Assembly: GCF_003313335.1 (NCBI RefSeq)
Contig: NZ_QMHP01000001.1
Coordinates: 372,001 to 436,000 of the forward strand
Source of the DNA: Pedobacter zeaxanthinifaciens
GTDB lineage: Bacteria > Bacteroidota > Bacteroidia > Sphingobacteriales > Sphingobacteriaceae
Direction: 5' to 3'
Length of the DNA stretch: 64,000 nucleotides
How positions within the stretch are numbered: the stretch's first letter is position 1; every line of letters begins with the position of its first letter. The notes under the pieces were generated by a model. That model worked only from the letters and a program-made list of their open reading frames with translations, did not search any database and was not told the DNA's origin. A program made the translations under genes and the position numbers. Shown here piece by piece: positions 1 through 7,462 of this stretch.

Positions 1-276
1 TTAGCTGCCCCAGGTTTAAATAAAGAAGATTTTAAAATTGAATTGAAAAAAGATAATTTATCAGTATGGGCAGAGAAAAAATCAGAACAAACTGAAGAAC
101 AAAAAGATTACACAAGAAAAGAGTTCGAATATCTGTCTTTTGCTAGGTCGTTCGTTTTACCTGAAGGCGTTGATACAGAAAAAATTAGCGCAGAATATGT
201 AAATGGTGTATTGAACATCACACTAGGTAAAAAAGAACCAGCTAAAGATGAGCATAAAGAAATTGTAGTTTCATAA
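1..276 (+). CDS. Hsp20/alpha-crystallin small heat-shock protein, 3' part only
   Basis: The reading frame is open from base 1, so the gene begins before the window; 91 codons and the stop are present. The visible part is most of an alpha-crystallin domain: an APGL-NKEDFKIEL strand at the start, an aromatic middle (EFEYLSFARSFVLPEGVD) and the typical GVLNITLGKK strand near the end. Hsp20 proteins are ATP-independent cytoplasmic holdases that bind unfolding proteins. The short C-terminal tail after the domain lacks a clear I-x-I/V motif apart from the final EIVVS. A terminator-like hairpin follows 45 bases after the stop. Family assignment is secure; the start and upstream control cannot be seen. 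Confidence 0.93.
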   Translation, partial: LAAPGLNKEDFKIELKKDNLSVWAEKKSEQTEEQKDYTRKEFEYLSFARSFVLPEGVDTEKISAEYVNGVLNITLGKKEPAKDEHKEIVVS

Positions 277-320
277 TACAATGGTTTGATACGCCCTTAA
301 TGGGTGTGAGTTTAAGGTTG

Positions 321-360
321 CAAGGGCACAAGTAAAATTGATGCCCTTGTTTTGTTTTTA
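321..360 (+). terminator. Rho-independent terminator of the hsp20 gene
   Basis: CAAGGGCA at 321-328 pairs with TGCCCTTG at 342-349, a perfect 8-bp stem with a 13-nt loop, followed by TTTTGTTTTT. It lies just after the heat-shock gene. Confidence 0.8.
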
Positions 361-596
361 GCCACAGATTTTTAATTATTATCCGTTCACTAATATTAGG
401 TTGATATCTGTGCATCTGTGGCCAAACATCTCAAAGTCTTTTTCAGCCACAGATACACAGATTAATTTTTGTCTAATTCATCGAATATCAGATTTATCTG
501 TGCATCTGTGGCCAAACATCTCGAAGTCTTTTTTAGCCACAGATACACAGATTTTTAATTCGTTAAATATCAGATTGATATCTGTGCATCTGTGGC
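361..596. repeat. Array of three palindromic (REP-like) repeats
   Basis: Three units at about 361-422, 446-512 and 536-596. Each starts with GCCACAGAT (ACACAGAT follows in units 2 and 3) and ends with ATCTGTGCATCTGTGGC, so each unit can fold into a stem of up to 17 bp with one mismatch around a 27-33 nt loop. The two linkers are nearly identical (CAAACATCTC-A/G-AAGTC then a T-run). Unit 1 has a shortened left arm. Loops of units 2 and 3 share AATATCAGATT. An open frame through the array is a by-product of the repeats. This fits a REP/BIME-like element; no transposase is nearby. Confidence 0.85.
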
Positions 597-656
597 CAAA
601 CTTGTTTAGAACCAAACCAAATTAAAACACATCATATCCTAATTAAGTGATTTTTG

Positions 657-664
657 TAATTTTG
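657..664 (+). promoter_or_regulatory. Candidate -7 box (TAATTTTG) next to a start codon
   Basis: TAATTTTG matches the Bacteroidota TAnnTTTG -7 element and ends 4 bases before the ATG at 669. No clear -33 TTG is seen. If used, transcription would begin at or almost at the start codon, giving a leaderless or near-leaderless mRNA. Confidence 0.4.
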
Positions 665-668
665 CAGC

Positions 669-1982
669 ATGCAACAGGAAACTATCGATATCAAACGCAA
701 GGCATTAAAAATTAATTTAAACCCTAAAATCTACGGAACTTTCGCTGAAATTGGCGCCGGACAAGAAGTCTCTAGGGCTTTTTTTAACGTAGGCGCTGCT
801 TCAGGAACCGTTGCAAAAACCATTTCTGCTTATGATATGACTTTCAGCGACGAGATTTATGGTGCTGAAGAATCTGGCAGGTATGTAAGTCAAACCCGAC
901 TTTTAAAAATGCTTGATCATGAATACACTTTGCTGATTGAGCGTTTAAAAGGAGAAAAACATAAAGACAAAACCTTTTTTGCGTTTGCTAATACAGTAAC
1001 TACGTTAAACTACACTCGTACCAACGACCCTCATGGTTGGGTTGGTTTACGTTTTCAAAGCGAACCAGGCGGGCTGCCAAATGAAATTTACTTTCACGTA
1101 CGCTTATTGGATACCGATGTGCAAATGCAACAGCGTGTGCTGGGCATGATTGGCGTTAATTTAGTTTACGCTGCATTTTACTATGCTAATGATCCACGAA
1201 AAATGATTGAATCATTGGTAGATAATTTGAACGTCGGTTCGGTGGAAATAGATTTGATTTCTGTACAAGGGCCAGCTTTTAAGGATGTAAATAACTTGCT
1301 GCTAAACCTTTATTTAATAGTAAAAGATTTTTCTACTGCAGCGATATTTGATTCAGATTCGCATCCTAGACAGGCGAAGGACTTGCTTTACAAAAAGGAT
1401 GTGATGATTTTGCGTACCAAATACGGACAAAAATCAAATCCTAACTTTAGCTTATTTAATAAGGCAGCCGACCAGTTTAAGTTAGTAAACAAAGTGGAAG
1501 ACAATAACTTAATTGTAATGATTGAGGTATTAATCACCAACGTACTTACGGCAGCACAGGAAACACCAGATGATATTGATTTAGAGGTGGTAGCAAAAAG
1601 GGCAGAAGAGATGTGTAAAACAGGTAACTTTGTAATCGTTTCCAATTTTACCCGTAAAAACAGGTTGGCAAAATACTTGGATAGATGTAGGCCTAAAAGC
1701 GTGGGGATGTCAACCAACATCAACAACTTAAAATTTGTATTTAATTCGGCTAATTTTGGTGAAAACTACACCGGACATTTGTTAAGCTATGTTAACGATA
1801 TGTTTAGCAGAAATGTAAGGCTTTTTGCTTACCCATTTTTGGATAAAAAGAGCAATACAGTAATTACTACCGAAAATATGCCGGTTTCTCCAGAAGCTAA
1901 ACCATTGTTCGATTTCTTGATTATGAACGGATATATCACAGATATCAAGGATTACGCTGAAGGGGAAGTAAAAACTGTTTAA
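669..1982 (+). CDS. Conserved Bacteroidota protein of unknown function (437 aa)
   Basis: The protein is soluble-looking, without signal peptide or membrane segments. I recognise it as a protein widely kept in Bacteroidota, with a conserved N-terminus (INLNPKIYGTFAEIGAGQE) and a stretch near residues 100-140 (NTVTTLNYTRTNDPHGWVGL). Relatives have carried names such as nicotinate-nucleotide adenylyltransferase or TonB-dependent receptor. I see neither an HxGH nucleotidyltransferase motif nor a beta-barrel, so those names are not supported here. The ATG at 669 is the only sensible start. The gene stands alone: a repeat array lies upstream and a convergent GNAT gene downstream. Real gene, high confidence; role unknown. 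Confidence 0.85.
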   Translation: MQQETIDIKRKALKINLNPKIYGTFAEIGAGQEVSRAFFNVGAASGTVAKTISAYDMTFSDEIYGAEESGRYVSQTRLLKMLDHEYTLLIERLKGEKHKDKTFFAFANTVTTLNYTRTNDPHGWVGLRFQSEPGGLPNEIYFHVRLLDTDVQMQQRVLGMIGVNLVYAAFYYANDPRKMIESLVDNLNVGSVEIDLISVQGPAFKDVNNLLLNLYLIVKDFSTAAIFDSDSHPRQAKDLLYKKDVMILRTKYGQKSNPNFSLFNKAADQFKLVNKVEDNNLIVMIEVLITNVLTAAQETPDDIDLEVVAKRAEEMCKTGNFVIVSNFTRKNRLAKYLDRCRPKSVGMSTNINNLKFVFNSANFGENYTGHLLSYVNDMFSRNVRLFAYPFLDKKSNTVITTENMPVSPEAKPLFDFLIMNGYITDIKDYAEGEVKTV

Positions 1983-1999
1983 CCGTTATTAATCGTCTG

Positions 2000-2452
2000 C
2001 TAATTAGCTTCCTTAGCTTTACTGTACAAGTCTTTGAAAACAATTCCCATCTGCCGTTCGGGATGTTCTATGGCTTTGAAACCAAACTGTTCATATAGTC
2101 CATGCGCATCCAACGTAGCCAACTGGTAACGGCGTAAACCCTGCAAATCGGGATGAAAAAGCATTAATGACATTAGCTTTTTTGATAAACCTAATCCCCT
2201 GAACTCATCTAGCACATAAACATCGCATAAGTAGGCAAATGTGGCTTTGTCGGTAATCCAACGGGCAAAACCAACTTGTTGTTGTGCTTTATAAATACCA
2301 AAACAAAGTGAGTTTTCAATAGAGCGCTTTACCAAATCAAATGGAATATCCTTTGCCCAATAAGATGATATGCTCAGGTATTCATGCACAGCTTTCGCAT
2401 CCACAAGGTTGCGGTCATCTGAAAATATGAATCCATTTTCTTTGATTTCCAT
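2000..2452 (-). CDS. GNAT-family N-acetyltransferase
   Basis: 150-aa single-domain GNAT protein. The acetyl-CoA pyrophosphate-binding loop is visible as the run EFRGLGLSKKL (about residues 82-92) after the strand YLCDVYVL, and the preceding VGFARWITD strand matches the central beta-sheet. Such enzymes transfer acetyl from acetyl-CoA to an amine; the substrate cannot be read from sequence. Size is normal for a minimal GNAT. It is convergent with the gene ending at 1982 and is separated from yajQ by short degenerate repeats, so it probably has its own promoter. Confidence 0.88.
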   Translation of the reverse strand: MEIKENGFIFSDDRNLVDAKAVHEYLSISSYWAKDIPFDLVKRSIENSLCFGIYKAQQQVGFARWITDKATFAYLCDVYVLDEFRGLGLSKKLMSLMLFHPDLQGLRRYQLATLDAHGLYEQFGFKAIEHPERQMGIVFKDLYSKAKEAN

Positions 2453-2456
2453 TATA

Positions 2457-2582
2457 TAGGTATCAGGGGTTAGGTATCAGGGATTAGTTGTCAGGCATAA
2501 ATAGTTGGATATTAGCACTAATTCTGCTAACAATCGACAATTAACCAATTATCAAATTAACCAGTTATCAAATCATCAAATT
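2457..2582. repeat. Degenerate short tandem repeats between two minus-strand genes
   Basis: About three copies of a 13-15 bp unit around TAGGTATCAGGG/TTAGTTGTCAGG lie at 2457-2497. A second set of units like AACCAATTATCAAATT / AACCAGTTATCAAATC runs at about 2541-2582, up to the yajQ stop. Simple-sequence intergenic repeats; no gene or clear regulatory site seen. Confidence 0.5.
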
Positions 2583-3072
2583 AGTTTCTCATATTGATAT
2601 ATTGCAACGGCTGACCGAAGTCTTCAGTTCTGCAAAGCTGGATTACTTTCTGCAAATCATCAATGTTTTTACCCTGAACACGCACTTGATCTTCCATCAT
2701 AGAAGCTTGGACTTTAATTTTGCTGTCTTTAATCTTAGCAACAATTTTCTTTGCCGTTTCTTTGTCGATGCCCTCTTTCACTTTTACTTCTTTTCTAATC
2801 ATATTGCCAGAAGCGATAGTTTCCTTCCCGAAATCCAAACTATTTGGGTCTAAATGTTGTTTCATCATTCGAGAGATAATAGAATCAGTAATGGCTTTTA
2901 AGCGCATGTCATCTTCCGTTAATATCGTAACCACGTTCGTTTTTTTATCCAGCTCAATACTACTATTGGAAGAATGAAAGTCGTACCTGTTCAAAATTTC
3001 CTTTTTTGCATTATTAATTGCATTATCTAAGGTCTGACCGTCTATTTTGCTAACTATATCGAAACTTGGCAT
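2581..3072 (-). CDS. yajQ: YajQ-family nucleotide-binding protein
   Basis: 163 aa, full length for the family. It opens with the hallmark MPSFDIVSKID and contains EILNRYDFHSSNSSIEL, then the second ferredoxin-like half with VKVKEGIDKETAKKIVAKIKDSKIKVQASMM and a C-terminal VQVRGKNIDDLQ-type strand. YajQ proteins are small cytosolic proteins of two RRM-like folds that bind nucleic acid or nucleotides; some homologues bind cyclic di-GMP and act with transcription factors. Whether this one does cannot be told. Divergent from the histone-like gene at 3139, with 66 bases between them for both promoters. Confidence 0.95.
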   Translation of the reverse strand: MPSFDIVSKIDGQTLDNAINNAKKEILNRYDFHSSNSSIELDKKTNVVTILTEDDMRLKAITDSIISRMMKQHLDPNSLDFGKETIASGNMIRKEVKVKEGIDKETAKKIVAKIKDSKIKVQASMMEDQVRVQGKNIDDLQKVIQLCRTEDFGQPLQYINMRN

Positions 3073-3138
3073 GTTATGATCTTTAATTTGAAAAGAATTG
3101 ATAAATTTATTTTACCATACAAAAAACGCTAAAAAATT

Positions 3139-3750
3139 ATGAAATCGAAAACTAATAAAGCAAAACCATCAAAAAAGTCGGTTAAAAAAGCAGCCAAAAA
3201 GCAATTGGAGCAAACGTTAACAGAAAAATTTCTGGATGCAATTAAAGGTTTGGGCCACAATGCCGAATCTATAGCTGCAGATGTAGCAAAAGCAAGTAAA
3301 GCGGTTGCGAAAAAAATGGCAAAAACCTTTGAGGGAGTGAAAGAGGTGGTAGGTCACAAAATTGAAGATATTACTTCATCGGCCAAGCCAGAAATTAAAC
3401 AAAAAACCAAAGCAGTAAAAAAGGAAGGAGTTAAACTTGCCAAAAATATTGATAAATCGGCCACTAAAATAGTGAGGAAGGCTACAAAAAAGGCTAAACC
3501 CGTAGTAAGCAGTGTTAAGGTTGCGGCTTTGGAAACTGAAGAAAAAGTAGCGAAAGCTGTTAAAGCACCAGTTAAAAAAGCGGTTGCACAAACTAAAGCA
3601 GCGGCGAAAATAGCTACGGAAGCAGCGGCTGAAAAATCATCAGCGGTAGCTAAAAAAACAACTAGGGCAGTAGCACAAAAGGCGCCGGCAAAAGTAGCAG
3701 GAAAAACAGCAAAGGCACCTACGGCAAAAAAGCCTTCTAATGTTAAATAA
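3139..3750 (+). CDS. Lysine/alanine-rich histone H1-like protein
   Basis: 203 aa. The first 20 residues are a basic KSKTNKAKPSKKSVKKAAKK leader. Residues about 25-75 are less biased and probably helical (LTEKFLDAIKGLGHNAESIA). From about residue 80 the chain is a low-complexity Lys/Ala/Pro/Val tail with repeated AKK, VKK and KAP motifs, like bacterial H1-type DNA-binding tails (compare Chlamydia Hc1 and Bordetella BpH1). Expected to be an unstructured cationic nucleoid or polyanion-binding protein; function is inferred from composition only. It lies directly upstream of ppk1-ppx on the same strand, separated by a terminator. Confidence 0.75.
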   Translation: MKSKTNKAKPSKKSVKKAAKKQLEQTLTEKFLDAIKGLGHNAESIAADVAKASKAVAKKMAKTFEGVKEVVGHKIEDITSSAKPEIKQKTKAVKKEGVKLAKNIDKSATKIVRKATKKAKPVVSSVKVAALETEEKVAKAVKAPVKKAVAQTKAAAKIATEAAAEKSSAVAKKTTRAVAQKAPAKVAGKTAKAPTAKKPSNVK

Positions 3751-3806
3751 TTGATTTTTGTTAACTTGCAATTAATGATAAGTTAATATTAAAATTTTCT
3801 TTTTGG

Positions 3807-3830
3807 AAATCCCTTTTTAGGGATTTTTTT
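3807..3830 (+). terminator. Terminator between the H1-like gene and ppk1
   Basis: AAATCCC (3807-3813) pairs with GGGATTT (3820-3826) around a 6-nt loop, followed by a T-run to 3830. The tract ends only 10 bases before the ppk1 ATG, so ppk1 must be transcribed through it or from a very close start. Confidence 0.75.
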
Positions 3831-3840
3831 AATTCAACTA

Positions 3841-5895
3841 ATGGCTAAACAGAAGCTTCCGTTTTTAAATAGAGAAATAAGTTGGTTGTACTTTAACGAA
3901 CGTGTGCTGCAAGAAGCGGCCGACGAATCAGTGCCATTAATCGAACGTATCAAGTTTTTATCTATATTTTCTTCTAACCTTGATGAGTTTTACAGGGTAC
4001 GTGTTGCATCTCTCAACCGATTGGTGAATTTAAACGATAAGGCAAAGGCCTTGCTAGGTTTCAATCCGAAAAAAGTATTGGATGAAATCAAAAACATCGT
4101 AGTAAAACATGAGCGAAAATTCGAAACGTTATTTCAAGATATTTTAATTACCGAACTTGCCCAGCAACGTATATTTATCCTCAACCACACCCAGCTTAAC
4201 GTCGCTAGGGGCGAGTTTGTTCGACAGCATTTTAGGGATAAGATTTTATCTAATCTGGTGCCAATCATGATTGATGCCAATCACCCGTTTCCAGAATTGA
4301 GAGATAGGGCGCTATACTTTTTTGTGCAGTTGTCGAACAATTCCGGCAAGAGCAAAAAATATGCAATACTGGAACTTCCGGATAGCATTTCTAGGTTTTT
4401 AGTGCTGCCAGAAACCAACGATTTAAAGTTCATTATTTTACTAGAGGATATCATCAAATATTGTTTGGATGATATTTTTTACGTTTTCAACTATGCTGAA
4501 ATTCTAGCCTATTCCATTCAGCTTACTAGGGATGCGGAATTAGATATCGACAAAAATGTAAGTGATAAATTTATTGAGGAGTTACGCAAAAGCATTGATA
4601 AGCGGAAAAAAGGCAAACCAATGAGGTTGCTTTACGATAGTGATATGCCCTTTGAGATGTTAAGTTTCTTGGTAAGCAAGCTTAAAATTGGTGCGGATGG
4701 CTTAATTCCTGGTAACAAGTATCACCGTTTTGGAGATTTTATTGCGTTTCCAAATGTTGGTGCGAAAGAATTGGAATATAGCCCGATGCCTGCTTTAAAG
4801 GTGAAAAACTTGCACCGTACGGAAAGCTTGTTCAAAAAGATTGCGGAGAAAGATTATGTGGTACATCTGCCATACCAATCTTACGACTACATTATTCTTT
4901 TCTTGCGTGAAGCGGCCATTGATCCAAAAGTTACGGAGATCAACATTACTTTATATAGACTGGCGGAAAACTCAAAGGTGATAAATGCGCTAATTAATGC
5001 CGCTAAAAACGGTAAAGTGGTAAACTGTTTAGTGGAATTGAAAGCCCGTTTTGACGAGAGTGCCAATATCTTTTGGACTAATAGATTGATGGAAGAAGGT
5101 GTAAACGTAAATTACGGATTGACTGACTTCAAAGTGCATTCGAAAATTTGCTTAGTTAAGCGTGTAGAAAAACGTAAAACCACGTATTATGCCAATTTAG
5201 CAACAGGAAATTTTAATGAGAAAACAGCTCGTATTTACTGTGATCACAGCATTTTCACTTGTAAAACAGAAATTACAAGCGAGCTAGTGAAGCTATTTGG
5301 CGCACTGAATAAACGTAGCGTAGCTAAAGGTTTTAAGCATTTAATTGTTTCCCCAATTGACTCAAGAAGCAGAATTTATAGTTTTATAGATAGAGAAATT
5401 AAACAAGCAAAAGCTGGGAAAGCGGCGTACATGATTTTAAAAGTTAACAGTTTGGCCGATGAAGGTATTGTGCAAAAGTTATATGAAGCCAGCAATGCAG
5501 GTGTGCAAATTAAACTCATTGTAAGAGGCATTTGTTGTTTGGTGCCTGGTGTTAAAGATTTTAGCGAAAATATTAGCGTAGTTAGTATCGTAGATCGATT
5601 TTTGGAACATGCCAGGGTCTTTATTTTTGGCAATGGCGGCGATGAGGAAATGTACCTTTCTTCTGCAGATTTGATGTCGCGTAATTTCGAACATAGGGTA
5701 GAAGTTGGTTTCCCAATCTTGGATTCGGATGTGAAACAAGAAATACGCGATGTGATTGATTTTCAACTACAAGACAACGTTAAAGCACGCATCATCGATA
5801 AAGCTAACGATAACAAATACCGCAAAAACAGGTCTTCAAGTAAAATAAGAGCACAGGTTCAAACCTATAATTACCTTAAAAATAAACACCAATAA
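3841..5895 (+). CDS. ppk1: Polyphosphate kinase 1
   Basis: 684 aa, normal length for PPK1. It makes inorganic polyphosphate from ATP reversibly. The N-terminal domain opens with FLNREISWLYFNERVLQEA and has SNLDEFYRVRVA near residue 45. The two PLD-like C-terminal domains carry the catalytic histidine at H433 (KVHSKICL), the ATGNFNEKTA loop, and a second active-site histidine at H590 (FLEHARVFIF). The ppx gene follows with a one-base TAATG stop/start overlap, so synthesis and degradation genes are translationally coupled. The upstream gene encodes a cationic H1-like protein, separated by a terminator. Confidence 0.97.
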   Translation: MAKQKLPFLNREISWLYFNERVLQEAADESVPLIERIKFLSIFSSNLDEFYRVRVASLNRLVNLNDKAKALLGFNPKKVLDEIKNIVVKHERKFETLFQDILITELAQQRIFILNHTQLNVARGEFVRQHFRDKILSNLVPIMIDANHPFPELRDRALYFFVQLSNNSGKSKKYAILELPDSISRFLVLPETNDLKFIILLEDIIKYCLDDIFYVFNYAEILAYSIQLTRDAELDIDKNVSDKFIEELRKSIDKRKKGKPMRLLYDSDMPFEMLSFLVSKLKIGADGLIPGNKYHRFGDFIAFPNVGAKELEYSPMPALKVKNLHRTESLFKKIAEKDYVVHLPYQSYDYIILFLREAAIDPKVTEINITLYRLAENSKVINALINAAKNGKVVNCLVELKARFDESANIFWTNRLMEEGVNVNYGLTDFKVHSKICLVKRVEKRKTTYYANLATGNFNEKTARIYCDHSIFTCKTEITSELVKLFGALNKRSVAKGFKHLIVSPIDSRSRIYSFIDREIKQAKAGKAAYMILKVNSLADEGIVQKLYEASNAGVQIKLIVRGICCLVPGVKDFSENISVVSIVDRFLEHARVFIFGNGGDEEMYLSSADLMSRNFEHRVEVGFPILDSDVKQEIRDVIDFQLQDNVKARIIDKANDNKYRKNRSSSKIRAQVQTYNYLKNKHQ

Positions 5896-6773
5896 TGTTA
5901 AGATACGCCGCCATCGATATTGGCTCAAATGCCGTACGTTTACTCATTGCTGATATCAGCCATCACGAAAATCGGAATAGCTTTAAGAAAAATACCCTGG
6001 TACGCGTACCGCTTCGCCTTGGTGACGATGCTTTTTTGGATCAAAATCTCTCTGATAAAAAGATTGACGACTTGGTGAAAACAATGGTTGCCTTTAGAAA
6101 CTTAATGGATGTATACCACGTTTCAGCATACTTAGCTTGTGCTACATCTGCCATGCGTGAAGCTAAAAACGGCAAATCAGTTATTGAAAAAGTAAAGAAA
6201 TTAGCCAACATTGATATCGAAATTATTGAAGGGCAACGCGAAGCTAGCATCATTTATTCCAATCACATTGAGGAAAATCTCGATATTAAAAAAAGTTACT
6301 TATACATTGATGTAGGTGGTGGTAGTACGGAGCTTTCCATCTTTGTCAACAGACAACCCGTGGCTTCAAAATCGTTCAATTTAGGAACCATCCGTATTTT
6401 GGATAACCAAGATAAAGAGGAAACCTGGAATGAAATGAAAGATTGGATCAAACATCATACGAAGGAACTCAAGCAAACTGTAGGGATTGGTACAGGCGGA
6501 AATATCAATAAACTATTTCGTATGAGTGGAGAAAAAGATGATATGCCGCTATCATTTTTAAAACTCAAAAATATGTACAATGAACTGAATGCTTACTCTT
6601 TAAAAGAGCGTATTTCGGTACTCAAATTGAATCCCGATAGGGCAGACGTGATTATCCCAGCTTGCGAAATTTATCTAACGGTAATGAAATGGGCAGGTAT
6701 TAAGCAAATCTTCGTGCCAAAAGTGGGAATGGTTGATGGGATTATTAACCTATTGATAGAAGAAAACCTGTAG
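5895..6773 (+). CDS. ppx: Exopolyphosphatase, Ppx/GppA family
   Basis: 292 aa, the short form consisting of the two actin-like (ASKHA) domains only, without the C-terminal helical extension of E. coli Ppx. The phosphate-1 loop is AAIDIGSNAVRLLIAD at the N-terminus and the phosphate-2 motif is YIDVGGGSTELSIF near residues 138-151; IGTGGNINKL is also typical. It releases orthophosphate from polyphosphate ends or hydrolyses pppGpp; the sequence does not separate the two. The ATG at 5895 overlaps the ppk1 stop by one base, so an operon is near certain. A strong bidirectional terminator follows. Confidence 0.94.
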   Translation: MLRYAAIDIGSNAVRLLIADISHHENRNSFKKNTLVRVPLRLGDDAFLDQNLSDKKIDDLVKTMVAFRNLMDVYHVSAYLACATSAMREAKNGKSVIEKVKKLANIDIEIIEGQREASIIYSNHIEENLDIKKSYLYIDVGGGSTELSIFVNRQPVASKSFNLGTIRILDNQDKEETWNEMKDWIKHHTKELKQTVGIGTGGNINKLFRMSGEKDDMPLSFLKLKNMYNELNAYSLKERISVLKLNPDRADVIIPACEIYLTVMKWAGIKQIFVPKVGMVDGIINLLIEENL

Positions 6774-6785
6774 TAGTTATAAATA

Positions 6786-6812
6786 AAAACCCCGAAGTAA
6801 ATTCGGGGTTTT
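6786..6812. terminator. Bidirectional terminator between convergent genes
   Basis: AAAACCCCGAA (6786-6796) and TTCGGGGTTTT (6802-6812) form a perfect 11-bp stem with a GTAAA loop; A and T tracts on either side suit both strands. It ends the ppk1-ppx unit and the minus-strand gene at 6816-7208. Confidence 0.9.
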
Positions 6813-6815
6813 GGT

Positions 6816-7208
6816 TTAATGTCTTCCTTTTCCTCTATGGTGTTTCGGACCTTTATGATGCGGACCATGTTTATCAACCATAATCACCTGAGTCGTACGA
6901 TTTCTTAAGTAAGGCCTAGGTTCGTTAATCACCACTTTCCTTCCTTTATATAAGTCGTAACCTCTATAGGCTCTAGGTAAAGTTGTTCTACGTACCCAAC
7001 TATTTCCTTCGTAGTAAACGTAGCGCCTGGTAGGTACATGATAGTAGGTTCTAATTTCTGGCAAATAATAATATTCAACATAATCGTAACCTCTAGGGCC
7101 CCAATTAGGTTGTGCACCTATATTAATATTTAAACTAACTTGAGCGCTTGAGTTGTAAGCTGTAATTGCTACTATAGCAATAGTCAGCGTCATCATTAAT
7201 CGTTTCAT
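6816..7208 (-). CDS. Small secreted basic, tyrosine-rich protein of unknown function
   Basis: 130 aa with a clear signal peptide: MKR, a hydrophobic stretch (LMMTLTIAIVAITAY) and an SSA-Q cleavage site near residue 22. The mature part is rich in Tyr, Arg and Pro (DYVEYYYLPEIRTYYHVPTRRYVYYEG) and ends in a His/Lys/Gly tail (HGPHHKGPKHHRGKGRH). I recognise no catalytic motif. Comparable short Tyr/Arg-rich exported proteins are common in Sphingobacteriaceae. The His-rich tail could bind metal, but that is only a guess. Convergent with ppx; a 254-base spacer separates its start from gatB. Confidence 0.7.
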   Translation of the reverse strand: MKRLMMTLTIAIVAITAYNSSAQVSLNINIGAQPNWGPRGYDYVEYYYLPEIRTYYHVPTRRYVYYEGNSWVRRTTLPRAYRGYDLYKGRKVVINEPRPYLRNRTTQVIMVDKHGPHHKGPKHHRGKGRH

Positions 7209-7406
7209 AACATTTAGTTCTTGTGTGTGTTAAAACTAAAACGAATACCGTGCCATTTGATTGTGTGCTATTTTCGTGTTTCAGTATTGATACAATAGCT
7301 TACGCTGATTTTCACATCATCAAAATAAGTGTAAACTTAAGCGCATCAGCTAATAAAATTGACGCAAACCCTTTGTGAAAACGGCAATTACTCCATATTT
7401 TATCCC

Positions 7407-7414
7407 TATATTTG
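7407..7414 (+). promoter_or_regulatory. Candidate gatB -7 box
   Basis: TATATTTG at 7407-7414 is an exact match to TAnnTTTG, 48 bases before the gatB ATG. No well-spaced -33 TTG is evident. Confidence 0.5.
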
Positions 7415-7462
7415 AAACTAAAATACTACACTTGATATCCTTTAAAGGGATATTAGCCGATT

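Noticed and set aside
361..596. CRISPR-like repeat array
   Set aside because: Only three imperfect units, each palindromic over its whole length, spacers nearly identical rather than unique, no cas genes.
401..625. 74-codon open frame
   Set aside because: It lies entirely within the palindromic repeat array and its residues repeat with the DNA; no start signal.
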